DNA from: Metellina segmentata
Lineage: Eukaryota; Arthropoda; Arachnida; Araneae; Tetragnathidae
Reading direction: 5' to 3'
DNA: 64,000 bases
NCBI GenBank assembly: GCA_947359465.1
Contig: OX375875.1
Location: forward strand, 56,353,583-56,417,582
In this document: in pieces, positions 1 through 12,430 of the stretch
How positions within the stretch are numbered: the first letter of the stretch is position 1
How the letters are laid out: each line of letters starts with the position of its first letter
The notes under the pieces: generated by a model
Databases searched by the model: none
What the model was told of the DNA's origin: nothing
The model's input: only the letters and a program-made list of their open reading frames with translations
Translations under genes and position numbers: made by a program

Positions 1-374
1 CAGACCGTTAAAAATAATGACATAATAGCGGTTAAAGTAGGCGGACACAAATGTGCTTTTTGGGGGGAAGAGCGCCTTCCCATAAATATATTATCACAAA
101 GGGGAAATTTCACGAATTAGGTTTTGAATTCATTCCTCATCTACGCTTTCCATCATGCGTCTTATTTTTATTCCCAAACTAGAAATTTTTGGCTCTGTGA
201 ATATAAAGAGTAGTCAAATAAGTAACTACCGTCTTCAAAGTGTATTTCTCAGCCTCTGACCATAGGGAAAAATATTCGAAATTTTCCGATGGGGTGAAAA
301 AATCTGAAACTCGCTAGACCAAGTGTGTAGTCCTGAATGGATAATAAGATGAAAAACAAAACCTGCGTTTTCCT
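1..374. other. AT-rich sequence, nothing recognised
   Basis: No ORF, RNA or repeat could be supported here. Confidence 0.5.
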
Positions 375-492
375 AAACGAGTAGTCGTCATTTGACAGTG
401 GTTCAAAATTACGTGGTGTTGTCCTCTGGTCTTTCCCTTAAGAGATTCCCGGACCGTCCTCGATACCCTGTCGTGTTGCTCTTGAAACGACA
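375..492 (+). mobile_element. SINE fragment (3' body)
   Basis: The stretch carries the SINE body motifs shared with the copies at 7.8, 22.3, 34.8, 44.5 and 60.8 kb: TGGTTCAAAATTACG, then GTTGTCCTCTGGTCTTTCC, then the GTGTTGCTCT tail motif. The tRNA-like head with A and B boxes is absent, so this is a 5'-truncated copy. Short ORFs over it on both strands are translations of the SINE, not genes. Confidence 0.65.
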
Positions 493-1805
493 TCAATTAA
501 AAATTACCAATTACCTAAAAAAGCGGTGCTTTTTTACCATACTTGTCAAACGACCCTTGTATACATTGTTTTGATACGTATAATTGCTATTTACGGAAAC
601 AAGCAGCTGAAATTAAATCGGCGGATATTGTTCATCTAAATGTTACGTTTAGTAAAAGCACACATAGGGGACTTGTCAATCTAATCGTGTCACGCAATTT
701 GTGAGTACTGAAGTACTTAAATATTAACCTTGCTAAACCATACTAGTGGTTGTCACAACAAGGTATCACGTTAGTAGCAAAATTTATCAGATCTTCACTG
801 ACGAGGTATCTTGTAATTAGTAAGAAATGTTTATATCTTGATCTCGTCATCATTAAGAATAAGTAAATGTATTTATAAAAGATATCTCCTCTGTATTGGT
901 CAAATAAATCTTGATGGACGAGACATCTCTTTGAAGCCACTTGGAGAGTTAAGGATTCAGCAGATAGAAACTAATAGTGCCATACAATCATGTTTAAATT
1001 AAGAAAAAGGTTAAGCTTTATTGTATTAAAAGTATAATCAATTCAAATGGTTAGGCAAACAGAATTTCTTTTAAAAGGCAATGACGATGTAAATCAAAAA
1101 TGATTTTATTTCGTTCGCTCATAATTTCTGGGACACCCAAAAACTGAACACTAGTTTATCACGTAATAGTTAGGAACTATAGAATATCAATAAAGTACGA
1201 TTAAAGTGTGTTTGTTAAAATGATTTTCTGTTCAAACATTGATCCGAAAACCTATAGAGAAACAAATAAAAGCTGAAGAGGCAAGTATAAAATATTTTGC
1301 TGTCGTATTTGACTCAAATCGATGAAATATCATAATATGTATAGGAGCGGCATTAGCATGGAAATGTGAATCAAATATGGAAATAATACGCTTGAACGAT
1401 GAGGCAAGTTGATATCAAGTATAATTTTCGCATAGTAATGTATGCATATTAGTAGAAATGAAAATTTTCATTCATACTCGAATGAGTTTTCTATGAATGC
1501 GTCAGCTGACAGTTAAAGTCGGTATAATTCCACTGATGTAGCACATATGTTATGAATTAAAACTACATTTAATGTGCTGCAGGTAGAAATACGTAATTTT
1601 TCATGTATTTCAGTCTCAGAAACTTTTAGTCCAATAAAAAGGAATATATCTAGCCTTTTGTGTCCTAAGCCACAAGGCAAGTAGGTATAAAAAAGGAGTC
1701 CTTTTTCAACGAATAAAATGAAATTTATTTTTAAATGGACAACTATTTAATAACACCTGCACTGTGTCTAGTTTTCTCGCACAAAACCTATTCACCAGAA
1801 AACTC

Positions 1806-1810
<5 letters not shown>
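493..1810. other. AT-rich sequence, nothing recognised
   Basis: About 1.3 kb without a supportable gene or repeat. Small ORFs have no recognisable protein character. Confidence 0.5.

Positions 1811-1842
<32 letters not shown>
1811..1842. repeat. (CA)n microsatellite
   Basis: Uninterrupted ACAC... run of about 31 bp. ORFs that read through it on either strand are low-complexity artefacts. Confidence 0.95.
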
Positions 1843-4800
1843 TCCCTATTCCAAAGAAAACACAGCAAAAAAACATACAAATTTTCGAAAGTTCCTTACA
1901 TGACGATGAGGTGCAGCTGACTTTCGTTGCTGCCACATAAAAGATAAAACTTAATTGAATTTGACTTGCAAAGTGCGTGAAATGTTCTTCGCGATCTGCT
2001 AACTTCAAGAAAGCTTTTATCGCAAGGTAAAGAAGGAGAAAATGCAAAAATCATTTTAACGTGTTTCTTATTCTACAGAAAATGCGCCCGGAAGCTACAG
2101 CCGAAGGTAAGATTTTTTCCTCCTGTTCTTAGTTCTTTTCTGTTACGAAAAAAATATTTACTTTTATTTTGGAAGGATAAGCTCAATTTAAGTGGAAATA
2201 AAAGTTTGGGAACTCATTGAATAAATATTTTTTCGTCGTAATTGTCATTCTTATGGAAATTCCTTTTAAAAGAGTTAGGTTGTATTCTCCTGCCATGGTT
2301 CAGATCGAAGGAACTCATTACAAAACTGTGGTTTTGAAATTATAATTATAAATTGGGGCATTAAAATGAATCACGAGAATTTCACGCGAGTAATTTTAAT
2401 CCTTGGTTAGCACTTTTTGCGTTAGTATAAAAACACTATTTCCGATTATATCGTATGTCTTGTATGTAAACTTTGTTTGAAATGAAATTATGATAATAGC
2501 TGAGAAATCTCATAACAACTGCAACTGAGTGATTGCAGTGGTGTGTGGAAAGAGGAAAGAAAAGAGACTTCTTATTACAGTTTGAGGCAGCGTTGACGTG
2601 TTCTCCAATGTTCTGTCCTGTTACATATTGTTTATGTTTCATGTAGATACTGAACTGTAATGTCTTCGTCACAACTGTAAAAAAAAACGTATTCATCCTT
2701 AAACATTTCTTTCAAACATCAAACATTATCTATTTTTAATATAACGCCATTCATCATAACGATACTCCAAAAAAAAATCTAACACCAGTCAGCTTGTTTT
2801 AAACTACACTAGTAGTGTAGTCAAACTTTATTTCAAATTAAACCTGAAGTTAGAAACGCACTTATTTATGCCAAATGCTTATCTGGGTCTTATTATAATT
2901 TTAACGCTCTGAGGAGCTCACACGCATCAATCAGTTCTGTAATATGTCCTGTGAATACCTACTGAACAGTTTTAACCACTTTGACTAACATAATCATTCT
3001 GTATTCTTCATCTAATAGATTCAATTATTCAGTCAGTATTTGTGCTGCAGGGTTATACAATGTTATACTAGTTAGAGCAGTAATGAATTACGCGAGCCTA
3101 AAATGTGACACATGGTTCATGGTGACACATTTCAATCGACAAATGTAGAGAAATTACTTTTACCAGTATTGTATGTATAAAAACGAATATATTACTGACC
3201 ATTAAATAGCATTGAGTAAGTATTCACCAGATATTGGTTAGTTGGGTTGTGTTTTATTGTACAAAGGTAATATTTTGCCAAACTCCACCAAACTATGTCG
3301 CCAAGTAAATGGAAATACACACATATACAAGGAAAGAAGAGAAGTACACCTAAGGAGGATTCAGACCTAAAAGCTCAGACCCTTTTTATCAACATTCACA
3401 TGTTTGTCACATTCTTTGACGCTTTTCAAGGAATACGATTGGATATTTTTATACGATAGGAATACCTACGAATAAGACAGATAGAGTTATATATGTGGAT
3501 AAACTTGTATTCGTGCTGTCATACTTCTAGGTATGATTGATTTAATAGACTGTAATTAATTACCATAACTGTGCTTTTGTTGTTACTTATATGGCTTGGA
3601 AAAATTAAATGTATCCTTGAATGACAAAAAGAAGCAAATACGACTAAAATAAATTATTGGCTTCCATTATCCACTACGAAGCCTGTCGAGAACAGTCTGA
3701 TCTTTTTGCTGTACATTGATCCCAAGAAGACAACACTGACTACAGAAGCATAATGTTATTTTACTTTAATAGCATAAAAGTATTGTATGCATTTTTACTC
3801 TTTTATTTGTTAAAAGACAGGAAAATAAGAATCCTACGAAAAGGATATCGCCTCTGCTACGCTATTAAATTATTATTCTATTCGTGTTCTTTTTATAAGT
3901 GCAAACGTAAAGTTTATGTTGCTTAAAACTTGGAATTTGCAATTATGAAGAAAACTTTAAGAGGATCAGGCACACGAAAAATATTAACAGCTACATATTT
4001 CCACTAAACCACGTAGTATTTTTAATTGGTATTTTCCAGTATAATTTATTTATTATGGTAAAAATAACCATGTTTATTGATTTTTTATGTGTTTTTGCTC
4101 GACATCATGTCCATAGGTGTACACATCCAACTAATCAAAGAAATATCTATATCCTGAAGTAGATTTCTTCATCTTTTCTGTCACTTGTAGATAATTTGCC
4201 TACCGTGCTGACTTTAACCATTTTCAAAAATAAATCAAACATAAATAGATGTTTCTGAAGCAAGAGATACAGGGCGTTTGCTGTCTCTCGCCACTTTTCT
4301 GTTACATGGACAACCTATTCCCAAGTGATGTCTCGCATCTTGATATGTTGTCAGTTATCATGGTTTATACAATATTCAAACGCATTTGCTATCAAAGGAT
4401 ATTACGCACCTTCAGACTTTCATCTGTACGGTTAATATATTTCTAGTAGAGAACCATTGTATTCATATGTTTTTAAAGCTTACAATGAAGGTAAAAAATA
4501 AATTATCGAGAGTTTTAAAAATTCTCATGACGAAACAAACATGGCTGACAAGTCATCGTCCCCCCGTGATTTAGAATAATTTGAGGGTGCATTGCCTTTT
4601 AGATTTTTAGCATTCACATGACTTTTTTTTTACTTTGTATTTAATGACTTTACTGACAATATTAACAATGTTTAGGATCTTTAATTCATCTTATCTATGT
4701 CAATAAGCATGAATACTGTTGGGTCCCGAATTATTTAGCGGATAGCGGTTAGTACAAATATGCGTTTTTAATTTATTATAAATCTGTAATTTTTTTTATC

Positions 4801-5089
4801 TATAAATCTGTACTAACTAACTATCTATAAATATGTACTAACTAAAAATAAAGTCCACGCCTGCACTAATTACCTGCTCATGTCGAGTTATCCTAAGTTC
4901 CACGGAAGCATTAAAAGTTCGTTTTAGAAAAACTGATTCATTCCAGATTAAATATATATATACATGTATATCCAAGAAAAAGGACCTTGTGCAGACCACA
5001 TGCAATCGAGATAAATCAAGAGGTGAAATAAAAATACAAGACTTAAAATAGAAATATAGAAATTACCGCGAGATCTCACAAAGTTGATT
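1843..5089. other. AT-rich intergenic sequence
   Basis: I found no gene. Two spots (about 2900 and the related one near 13330) share a start of the type TTAAC(C/G)CTnTGA followed by CACACG/CGCACG, ATCAAT and TTCTGTAA. They may be scraps of one TTAA-target element. Nothing else was recognised. Confidence 0.4.
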
Positions 5090-5400
5090 TAAAAGCAAAG
5101 AGCATGGCGCCAGAAATAAAGCCTCAACACTACGGGTTTCTCCGCAGCAAGGGGGAAAGAGACAAGACGAAAATTAGAGCGCTATCGAAATTCTTTTCAC
5201 AGTGCTTTTATATCCACCTCGGAATCGGCCAATAGGGTATGCAAATTGGTAAATGCCTCAGATTAGTCGAACCATTGGGGTTGGTTATCAACTTTTAAAC
5301 AGCTGAAGTTATTATTTGAAGGAAATTCAATTCGAAGGCCTGGTATAAATTGGGTTTGAACTTCGCCCTGGATTCACGATAATCATACAACACAAATAGT
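5090..5400. promoter_or_regulatory. Candidate non-coding regulatory block (speculative)
   Basis: This ~300-bp stretch is less AT-rich than its surroundings and contains an exact octamer ATGCAAAT (about 5238-5245), CCAAT-type motifs on both strands (GGCCAATAG at about 5227 and ATTGGGG at about 5274), an E-box CAGCTG (about 5301) and a TATAAAT (about 5343). None is unusual alone. The cluster inside plain AT-rich DNA suggests a possible enhancer or promoter. No ORF of note follows, so the call is inference only. Confidence 0.2.
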
Positions 5401-5610
5401 TTCAGATTTAAGTGTTAAGTCTTGATCTCTTTCTCTATAGAAATGAAATCTTGCAGAGAACCCCAAGAGCTACAATAAATGATGGACAACAACATGTAAA
5501 GAGTGATAATATATGAAGTAGTGACGAATATAACTTTTTGTGAACAATTATACTATCTCCAAAGACATAGATTCTGAATAGGATGATGTTTTATCTTTGA
5601 GAAAACAGCG

Positions 5611-5820
5611 TTGGTGAACATAATGACACTACAGGAGTTGAGAATTAACCATCAAATTGTAGATTTTGTGGTTCGACGGTTTGGGAGAAGGAATTCTATG
5701 AAACCTTATATGCCACAAGCAACTATTGCATGTGAAGATGAAAAGCTAGACAATTTTTTTTTCGTGTTTGAAATAAATGACAAAGAAAAATCGATTGAGT
5801 TTCCAGAAAAATCTGGATAA
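5611..5820 (+). pseudogene. Possible piggyBac-like transposase scrap
   Basis: A 69-codon ORF contains RFGRRNSMKPYMPQ at about residues 23-36. This resembles the conserved (F/R)xGR(N/S)S(L/M)KxYMPxKP segment of piggyBac-family transposases (DDE_Tnp_1_7). After the YMPQ the expected KPxKRGxK segment is not seen. No catalytic aspartates or TTAA-flanked inverted repeats were found around it. Treat as a decayed fragment at best; it may be a chance match. Confidence 0.25.
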
Positions 5821-6436
5821 TCACGAATGCCTTCATATTATATAGTGTACCTATCTTCCCGATCTGAAGAGTAAAAAGGTATTTACGATTTAAAAAAAAT
5901 GAGACATGTCAACTCATCACGTTGTAGTTTCTGGAGATTAAATACATAGTTGAGTAATTTAAAGTTTTGGCTATTCTTTGAACAATTTATACACCTAATA
6001 TTATAAAAAAAATATGGATTGTTGTTTCTCTTATACTATACGAAAATTGAACAGGGTAAAACTGGTTGATAACGATCACCATTATTTGCAAGACATCTAC
6101 TCACTTGGTTGTTGTTTTTTTAAGGGAAACAAAAGAAAACTATATGTTCTTAATAAACTTTATTTACTCTAAGCCAAATAATGTAAAAAAGCGTTTTTAA
6201 AATTATCATCCAGGAAATCGACTAACTTTAGGTTTAAAGTCATCGTAGTTGATGGTTACCAATATATAGAGGAGCTACATACTCGTTTATAAGCTTATTT
6301 TGATGCATTGCTTTTTCTATGCAAAAATTAAATACACTGTGTAAAAGATAGATGTCTTTTTCACAACAACGGTAAATGAAAATCAGAACAGTTTTCAAGT
6401 AAATTGCTGATAAAAATATAAATTTTATCGGGTGAT
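5821..6436. other. AT-rich sequence, nothing recognised
   Basis: No supportable coding or RNA feature. Confidence 0.5.
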
Positions 6437-6456
6437 TGTGTGTGTGTGTGTGTGTA
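6437..6456. repeat. (TG)n microsatellite
   Basis: Short GTGT... run of about 20 bp, followed by a run of ten C residues near 6490 and a short (TA)n near 6563-6581. Confidence 0.9.
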
Positions 6457-6581
6457 AAACAGAGTATAAAATTTGAGCTAACGTTAGTCCCCCCCCCCAA
6501 CCCATCCCTTACCTATACATCACATACTACAATCGCTTATCAAAATGTATACATGACAGTAAATATATATATATATATATG

Positions 6582-7366
6582 TATACTAATTATAACTCCC
6601 TTCCATAACACTTTACCATATCAATCGAAATAAATCAACTTTAAAGTATTTAACTACTTTGACCACAACTCTGTTTCTATAATATGTTTCACTTATGCAA
6701 AATTGTTTAAGCATGTAATGTTTACAATTTATACGCCATATCAAAATGTGGATATATATAGGGCCCCCTCCAAATTTTCCTTCATATATTTGCATCTGCC
6801 CCGTGAAATATAATCTATTCTCATTATTAGGAAAACAGAAAAGTACAAAAAATATTAACAAAAGTAAATATGTCACTGAGCCCATCCGTTAAGTGAAATA
6901 AAAAGATGGGTTTTAAAGGTAGGATTAACTCTAAAAGAATTGGAGTCAAGTTTTACTTTTAAAAAGGATTATAATGAAACTTTAATACTACTCTCCTAAT
7001 CCTCTGAAACATCAACTATCCAACATTAAAGACACAACTGTGCATCATGAAAAATATACCTGTGGTGTTTAAAAAATGAATAAATAGTAATTTTTTACCT
7101 GATGAACTCAATTTAAAAATATAATTAATTTGTAATTTTAGAAAATTCCGGATGAGAATGGAGACATGTTAGTTACTACTCCTTTGGAGAGTAAATAATT
7201 GTTTTGAATCAACATAGTAATCAAAAGAGTAATAAAAAAGAGACATCGTGTAGTCTTTAATATGTTGAAGAAAAATGAATGTTCGTTTGTTCAAATTCAC
7301 CTAGAATTAAAGCAATAGTTACTTATCTCAATTTTGTAACTATACTAAATGATATGTAACAATGGT
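6582..7366. other. AT-rich sequence, nothing recognised
   Basis: No gene or repeat supported. Confidence 0.5.
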
Positions 7367-7393
7367 GCACACACACACACACACACACACACA
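7367..7393. repeat. (CA)n microsatellite
   Basis: Pure CACA... run of about 26 bp. Confidence 0.95.
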
Positions 7394-7598
7394 TTTGCCA
7401 CAATAAATCTATCAACTTCTACTTACAAAAACTTAAAATACATAGGTAGTTCACTTTTTTAATGTTAATGTAATTTAAGCAAACATTGAAGTTATATTTC
7501 ATTAACAGAGACAGATTATTCACATTCAAAACATTTTTACAGTAGTATAAAATGTATTATTTATTATAAATGCTTGTTTGTGCAAAATATAAATGTAG

Positions 7599-7679
7599 AT
7601 GAATCTTGTATATTTAATATTCGTATAAAAACTGAAGATGAATCTTGTATATTTAATATTCGTATAAAAACTGAAGATG
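7599..7679. repeat. Perfect 39-bp tandem duplication
   Basis: A 39-bp unit beginning GATGAATCTTGTATATTT and ending ATAAAAACTGAA is present twice with no visible difference. The identity implies a recent local duplication such as slippage or repair. Confidence 0.9.
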
Positions 7680-7782
7680 TCATGATTTCGGGGTCAAGAG
7701 AAGCTTAAACATTATTTTACAATATGCATCAGTACTACAGACATTTGTCTTAGGAATCACTATCAACCAACTACAGAAAATT

Positions 7783-8065
7783 ACCAAGCCGTGGAAGCCC
7801 CGTTGGAAGAACAATACGATGCCTTCACGATTAGCAAGTGAAGGATTTGCGAGCTCAAAACTATGTCAAATCGAAGACCGTCACGTACATAGGAGTTGGT
7901 CATGTTAAATCTGTCGTGTCCTCAGATTTCCTCATTTTGGCGTGGTGTGGAAGCTGGCATAGTGGTCTGCCAGCTCAAGTGTAGTTCTCGTCCTCTGTAC
8001 GTGATTCAAAATTACGAGGCGTTGTCGTCTGATCTTTCCTTTCTATAAACCCTATACGTCAATAT
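7783..8065 (+). mobile_element. tRNA-derived SINE copy
   Basis: Sense-strand copy of the window's main SINE family. A degenerate head with a B-box-like GCGAGCTCAAAACT is followed by GTGTCCTCAGATTTCCTCA, GGCGTGGTGTGGAAGCTGGCA and ATTCAAAATTACGAGGCG, the conserved body blocks. The 3' terminal GTGTTGCTATAGTG...CTACCTACC tail is missing, so the copy is truncated at the 3' end. Pol III transcription from this copy is unlikely given the decayed head. Confidence 0.75.
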
Positions 8066-9450
8066 GAAATTAGTTTTATTATTTGATGTATCATTTGAGT
8101 CCGCTATTAAATTATCTCTTTGAGATCATATTTAAACTGAGTATCAATTCAGAAAATTTAATGCATTCTATTAAAATAAATATTTTTATTAAATGATTAT
8201 TATATTTTATTTTCGGAACATTTTTCAAGGACTACTTCTATAATAACTCCTATAATTGATATAAAACCCTAAAACTTTAATCCTCCGAAACAAATTAATT
8301 ATCAGTTGTTATTTATAAACTGCCTTGAAAAAATGAATGAATCACACTCAAACTCAATAATTTTATAGTTATATCATCAGAGAAAAACCACTAGAACTTA
8401 TATAATACATGTTTACCTAGGTAGAAAAAGGACCCAAATATGTCCATTTTGCAAGTTTTTTTACGTCCAATTCAATAACTTTTATTTTTTCAGTTTTTCA
8501 ACTCCAACAAGAAGTACATTCCAACGATTTTATTCTTTCCTAATTCATAGTTCATTGACAGGAAGACATATTCATTTTTCTCAATCTATTTACTTCCATT
8601 ACCATGAAATGAATTATGGATATAACTCAAAATCAGGGTATATGTACATTGGCTCTTCTTTTTTGATCAAGGTACAGATACAATCTACTATATTTTTCAT
8701 GCTGTGAAAAAATGCCTAGCAAAATTCAAAAAAACAATATCCGATATTGGAACAATAAAGCTTTTCCATCATCACACCCACGCCTTTGTTAATGTCGCTG
8801 CTAACACAAACAAGAAACGAGACAACTTATTAGAGTATTCCATTTGCTGTTCACCGAACAATCCTCGCAACTAAATCTTCAGATTGAGCGAAAGATTCTA
8901 TTTGCAAACAATTCCATTTCGCTGAGAAAAAAAAACTTGCTATTTATCACGGGAAACTATATCACATACCCTTTACGAAGCCATATCTCAGGCGATGATT
9001 TATAGAACGGAGTACACAACCAGGAAAGAGAGCTAGCTCCTCAGAACAAAAGGGGAAAAACAATAACCAGATAAAGAAACGTGGTCGTAATCTTGGTAGA
9101 ATTTCTTACTGGGCAACTAATTCCAGTGGTCCAAGAAACAAGGGATATCTTTTGTTCTTCCTGATGACATGCTGGAGTTGGACCCGTGCCAACCAGGAGG
9201 GAAGGGAAGAAAAAAATATTTAATGAAAGTTGGGGAAGGGTAGGAAAATGTACTGTGAGGGTTAAAACGCCCATTTTTCTGGTGGTTAGAAGGATGATAG
9301 GATGGAATGATGGGAATTTTCGCAAATAATTTGTTATCTCATCTTCTTCCTCTCTCTCTCTCTCTACCTTTTGTTTCCCAGGGTGTAATTGGGGTCATTG
9401 TATTCAAGGAAAGACACCGGAAAATATTTCCTAGACGAATGGTTTTTCGA
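8066..9450. other. Intergenic sequence; GC-richer patch at 8.99-9.45 kb
   Basis: The first kilobase is plain AT-rich DNA. From about 8990 the sequence is more complex and ends in a long pyrimidine tract (CTTCTTCCTCTCTCTC...) running to TTTCCCAG at 9374-9381. This is the form of a strong eukaryotic 3' splice site. The codons after it stay open for only about 26 residues and match nothing I recognise, so I do not call an exon. Confidence 0.3.
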
Positions 9451-9454
9451 CCAA

Positions 9455-9594
9455 AATATTAAAAAATACAATATTTAATCTTATGTTTTCATGCTATATC
9501 ATAAATAAAGCACCATTTAAATTTCTTTATTTCATCAGATGATAAAAATATAATCATTATTTTTTATACATTTATATATTTAAATACAAAATCA

Positions 9595-9632
<38 letters not shown>

Positions 9633-10590
9633 CCCTGCTCGTCATGAGATTTTCGTGTAGTGTAGTTTTGATTCCAATACATCCATAATGACTGTAAATA
9701 ACAACACCGATTGGCTGAAAGAATGCTAAAAATAATTTATTGGCCATGAAGTCTAATTCTGGCTAGAAGTTATGCAGGGAAGACCGAAGTTTGCATGATG
9801 CAATATTTAAAAAAAATTGCAATATTTAAACTCTCAGAATTTTATGCTATATCTTAAATAAATAACCAATAAAATATGTAATTTTTTATAACAAATATAT
9901 AAATATTAATTTTTATAAATTTATGTTTAAATAAAAATTCAGTCGATATATATTTAATCCTCAGCGCGTCATGAGATTTCTGTGTTATGTAGTTTTGTTT
10001 TCAATCCATCCATGATGACTAAATAACCACATCGATTTGATAAAATAATTCAAAAATAATAATTTATTTGGTCAAAAAGTCTAATACTGGTTATAAGTCA
10101 TCCAGGGAAGACTGCAGTTTGCATGATGGTTCTATGTATGTCTGAACTCTAAAGAGTTAATATTTAATACCTGCAACATACACTTCGTACCTGTGAGCGT
10201 CATGAAATTTCCAAGTAGCTGTTGCTCTAGAACTCACTTAAATGGCTAAATATCACAGCGATTGGTTAAAATAGTCTTAGGAAGAATGCTATGGGTCAAG
10301 AAGTCTAAAATGGGTTAAATGTCCTGAAGGGAAGACTGCAGGTTGCATGGTGGTGCTATTCATGTATTAGATTTAATATTTAACACTTGCATCATACACT
10401 TCGACCATCTGAGCATCACAAATTTTCCAAGTAACTATTTCTTTAGAGCACACTTAATGACTAAATAGCCGTATCTATTGACTGAAAGAATCTTAGGCAG
10501 GAGTCCATAGTCAAGAACTGCTTAGAAGATATGTATGGAATACTTCAGGCAGCATTCTGGAATTAGACATTCATGATCTTCTGGTTGTTA
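9455..10590. repeat. Decayed tandem array, about four units
   Basis: Four diverged units are recognisable by the ordered motifs CGTCATGAGATTT, TTTTGATTCCAATAC/TTTTCAATCCATCC, a GATTGGCTGAAAGAAT-like block, an AAGTCTAAT block and GGGAAGACTGCAGTTTGCATGATG. The units start near 9635, 9965, 10195 and 10410. The first two also share a long AT-rich leader (9460-9600 and 9802-9955), giving a period near 330 bp; the later two are near 215 bp. No coding capacity was seen. The family is unknown to me. Confidence 0.7.
9599..9630. repeat. (TA)n microsatellite
   Basis: About 30 bp of alternating TA inside the first unit of the decayed array. Confidence 0.95.
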
Positions 10591-10702
10591 AAACTTCACG
10601 TAAGACTGAGTTTTGAGTTTAGTATGCATTTTAAAAAGATAAAAATTTATGATAGCTAATTTTTTTTATAAAGTATTCAGATTTTCAAAACAGAAAATAT
10701 GC

Positions 10703-10962
<260 letters not shown>

Positions 10963-10994
10963 TTAAAATACGTAATTTAATGACGTAATTTATG

Positions 10995-11120
10995 GATCAT
11001 GCTCCTCCCTGATGACGCCCTGATCCACCAACACTTTCGTTTTCAATAAATTCCTTTTGGTTTTTATTTTGTGAATTTCCTCTTGTTTAAGAAAATATAT
11101 ATATATATATATATATATAC
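10995..11120 (-). repeat. Dispersed ~95-bp repeat ending in (TA)n, copy 1
   Basis: Read on the minus strand, a (TA)n run is followed by ACAAGAGGAAATTC, then CCAAAAGGAATTTATTGAAA, then GTGTTGGTGGATCAGGG and GTCATCAGGGAGGAGC. The same order occurs on the plus strand at 18228-18352. One frame gives a similar peptide in both copies (ending KTKVLVDQGVIREE), but with only two copies I cannot tell coding constraint from common descent. Confidence 0.7.
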
Positions 11121-11189
11121 TTAATTGGATAAATGTAAGCAGAAATGGACAATACTTTACATATATATAATAATAATCTTTCACAATAA

Positions 11190-12164
11190 TTGCTTAATCC
11201 TATGCTTTCAAGATAATTTGTTTGTGGCAAAGTGATGGTGGGTTTTCAGATTTCGCTCATTAAAATTTTACCTCTTAGTGGTTAACAGTAGAACAAGTGA
11301 TTGGCTGAATTTTGGATTCATTGATTTTGAAATATATTCAAAATATTTTCTGTTTAAGAAGTATTGTAGTCTAAATATATGTTTTATTTTAGCTAAATAT
11401 TGGTAGTGAAATCAACAATTTGATTAATAATTCTTTGAATTCTCTATTATAATACAATATTTTAACATTACATCTACCATTGTGTGCTCTCTAACATGGG
11501 TTATCTTGCAGCCCAACGCAATAACGAAATTTCCCCATGCTGGGGAAGCGTCTTGAATGTAACATAAGAATGAACATTCCCCAGACAAAAAACAGACAAA
11601 AAGATGAGCGTCCTTCATGTTAGCGTCACTACCGAGTGGGTAGTATTGTGTGTTAGAATGTCAAATGGTAAATAAACGAGCCTACAGTCATATTCCTTTA
11701 GGACCCTAGAAAAACAACCCCTACAGGTTTGGTATATCATCTTGACGGATCTCTTTAAGCAGAAGATTTTCTTATGGAATTTCTTATTGGAAATAATTTG
11801 GGTAATAAGAACTTAAAAACAAAAATTGCTTTAAGGATGTAGAGTTGTACACTTCCATATGGTACAGCCACTGTCAACGCTAAATGTATTACAACCTTCA
11901 CCGTAGTCTCACACAAAGTGCATAAATTGCAAATAGTGTTTGCATAACCATAATCATGTCGGAAAAGGCCCATAGAATTTAGTTTCGAGTAAGTGTTTTT
12001 AGAAATGCTTTTTTTACTGCACGAACTATCAATAAATTGGATCATTTACACTCCGTTTACACGCTTAATAATCCCATCATGTAAATAGAAGTCTTTCCTG
12101 TATGACTTCTAACAAATTTTGATCGCCTAGACCGCTACAATATATTCAAATGGTTATATTTTAA
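11190..12164. other. AT-rich sequence, nothing firm
   Basis: A weak echo of the 9.5-10.6 kb array (GATTGGCTGAATTTTGG near 11301) is present. The 96-codon minus-strand ORF at 11755-12045 matches nothing I recognise. Confidence 0.35.
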
Positions 12165-12430
12165 TCAAATGATAACATAATATTTTCAAAAGATTTTATT
12201 CTGAGTAAAGGAGAAATAAAATCGTTCGAAAGCATTCTATTCAAACGAAAGAAGCAGTAGAATATTTCAAAAGAATTCTAATCTACAGAAAGGACTAACA
12301 GAACATATCCAAAGATTGTATTCTACAGATGGGGTAGGCCAATCGAATCGTTTCGAAGAATTATCCTCTAAGAAAAGGAACAATAGAATAATTCTTAAGA
12401 ATTATATTCTAAGAAAAGTAATCAATATAA
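12165..12430. repeat. ~42-bp imperfect minisatellite, about six units
   Basis: Successive units of 39-46 bp follow the plan (T)TTCAAAAGAATTCTAATCTA, then AAGAAAGG, then AATAGAAT. Units start near 12180, 12224, 12264, 12305, 12350 and 12390. Divergence between units is high, so the array is old. No ORF runs through it. Confidence 0.65.
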
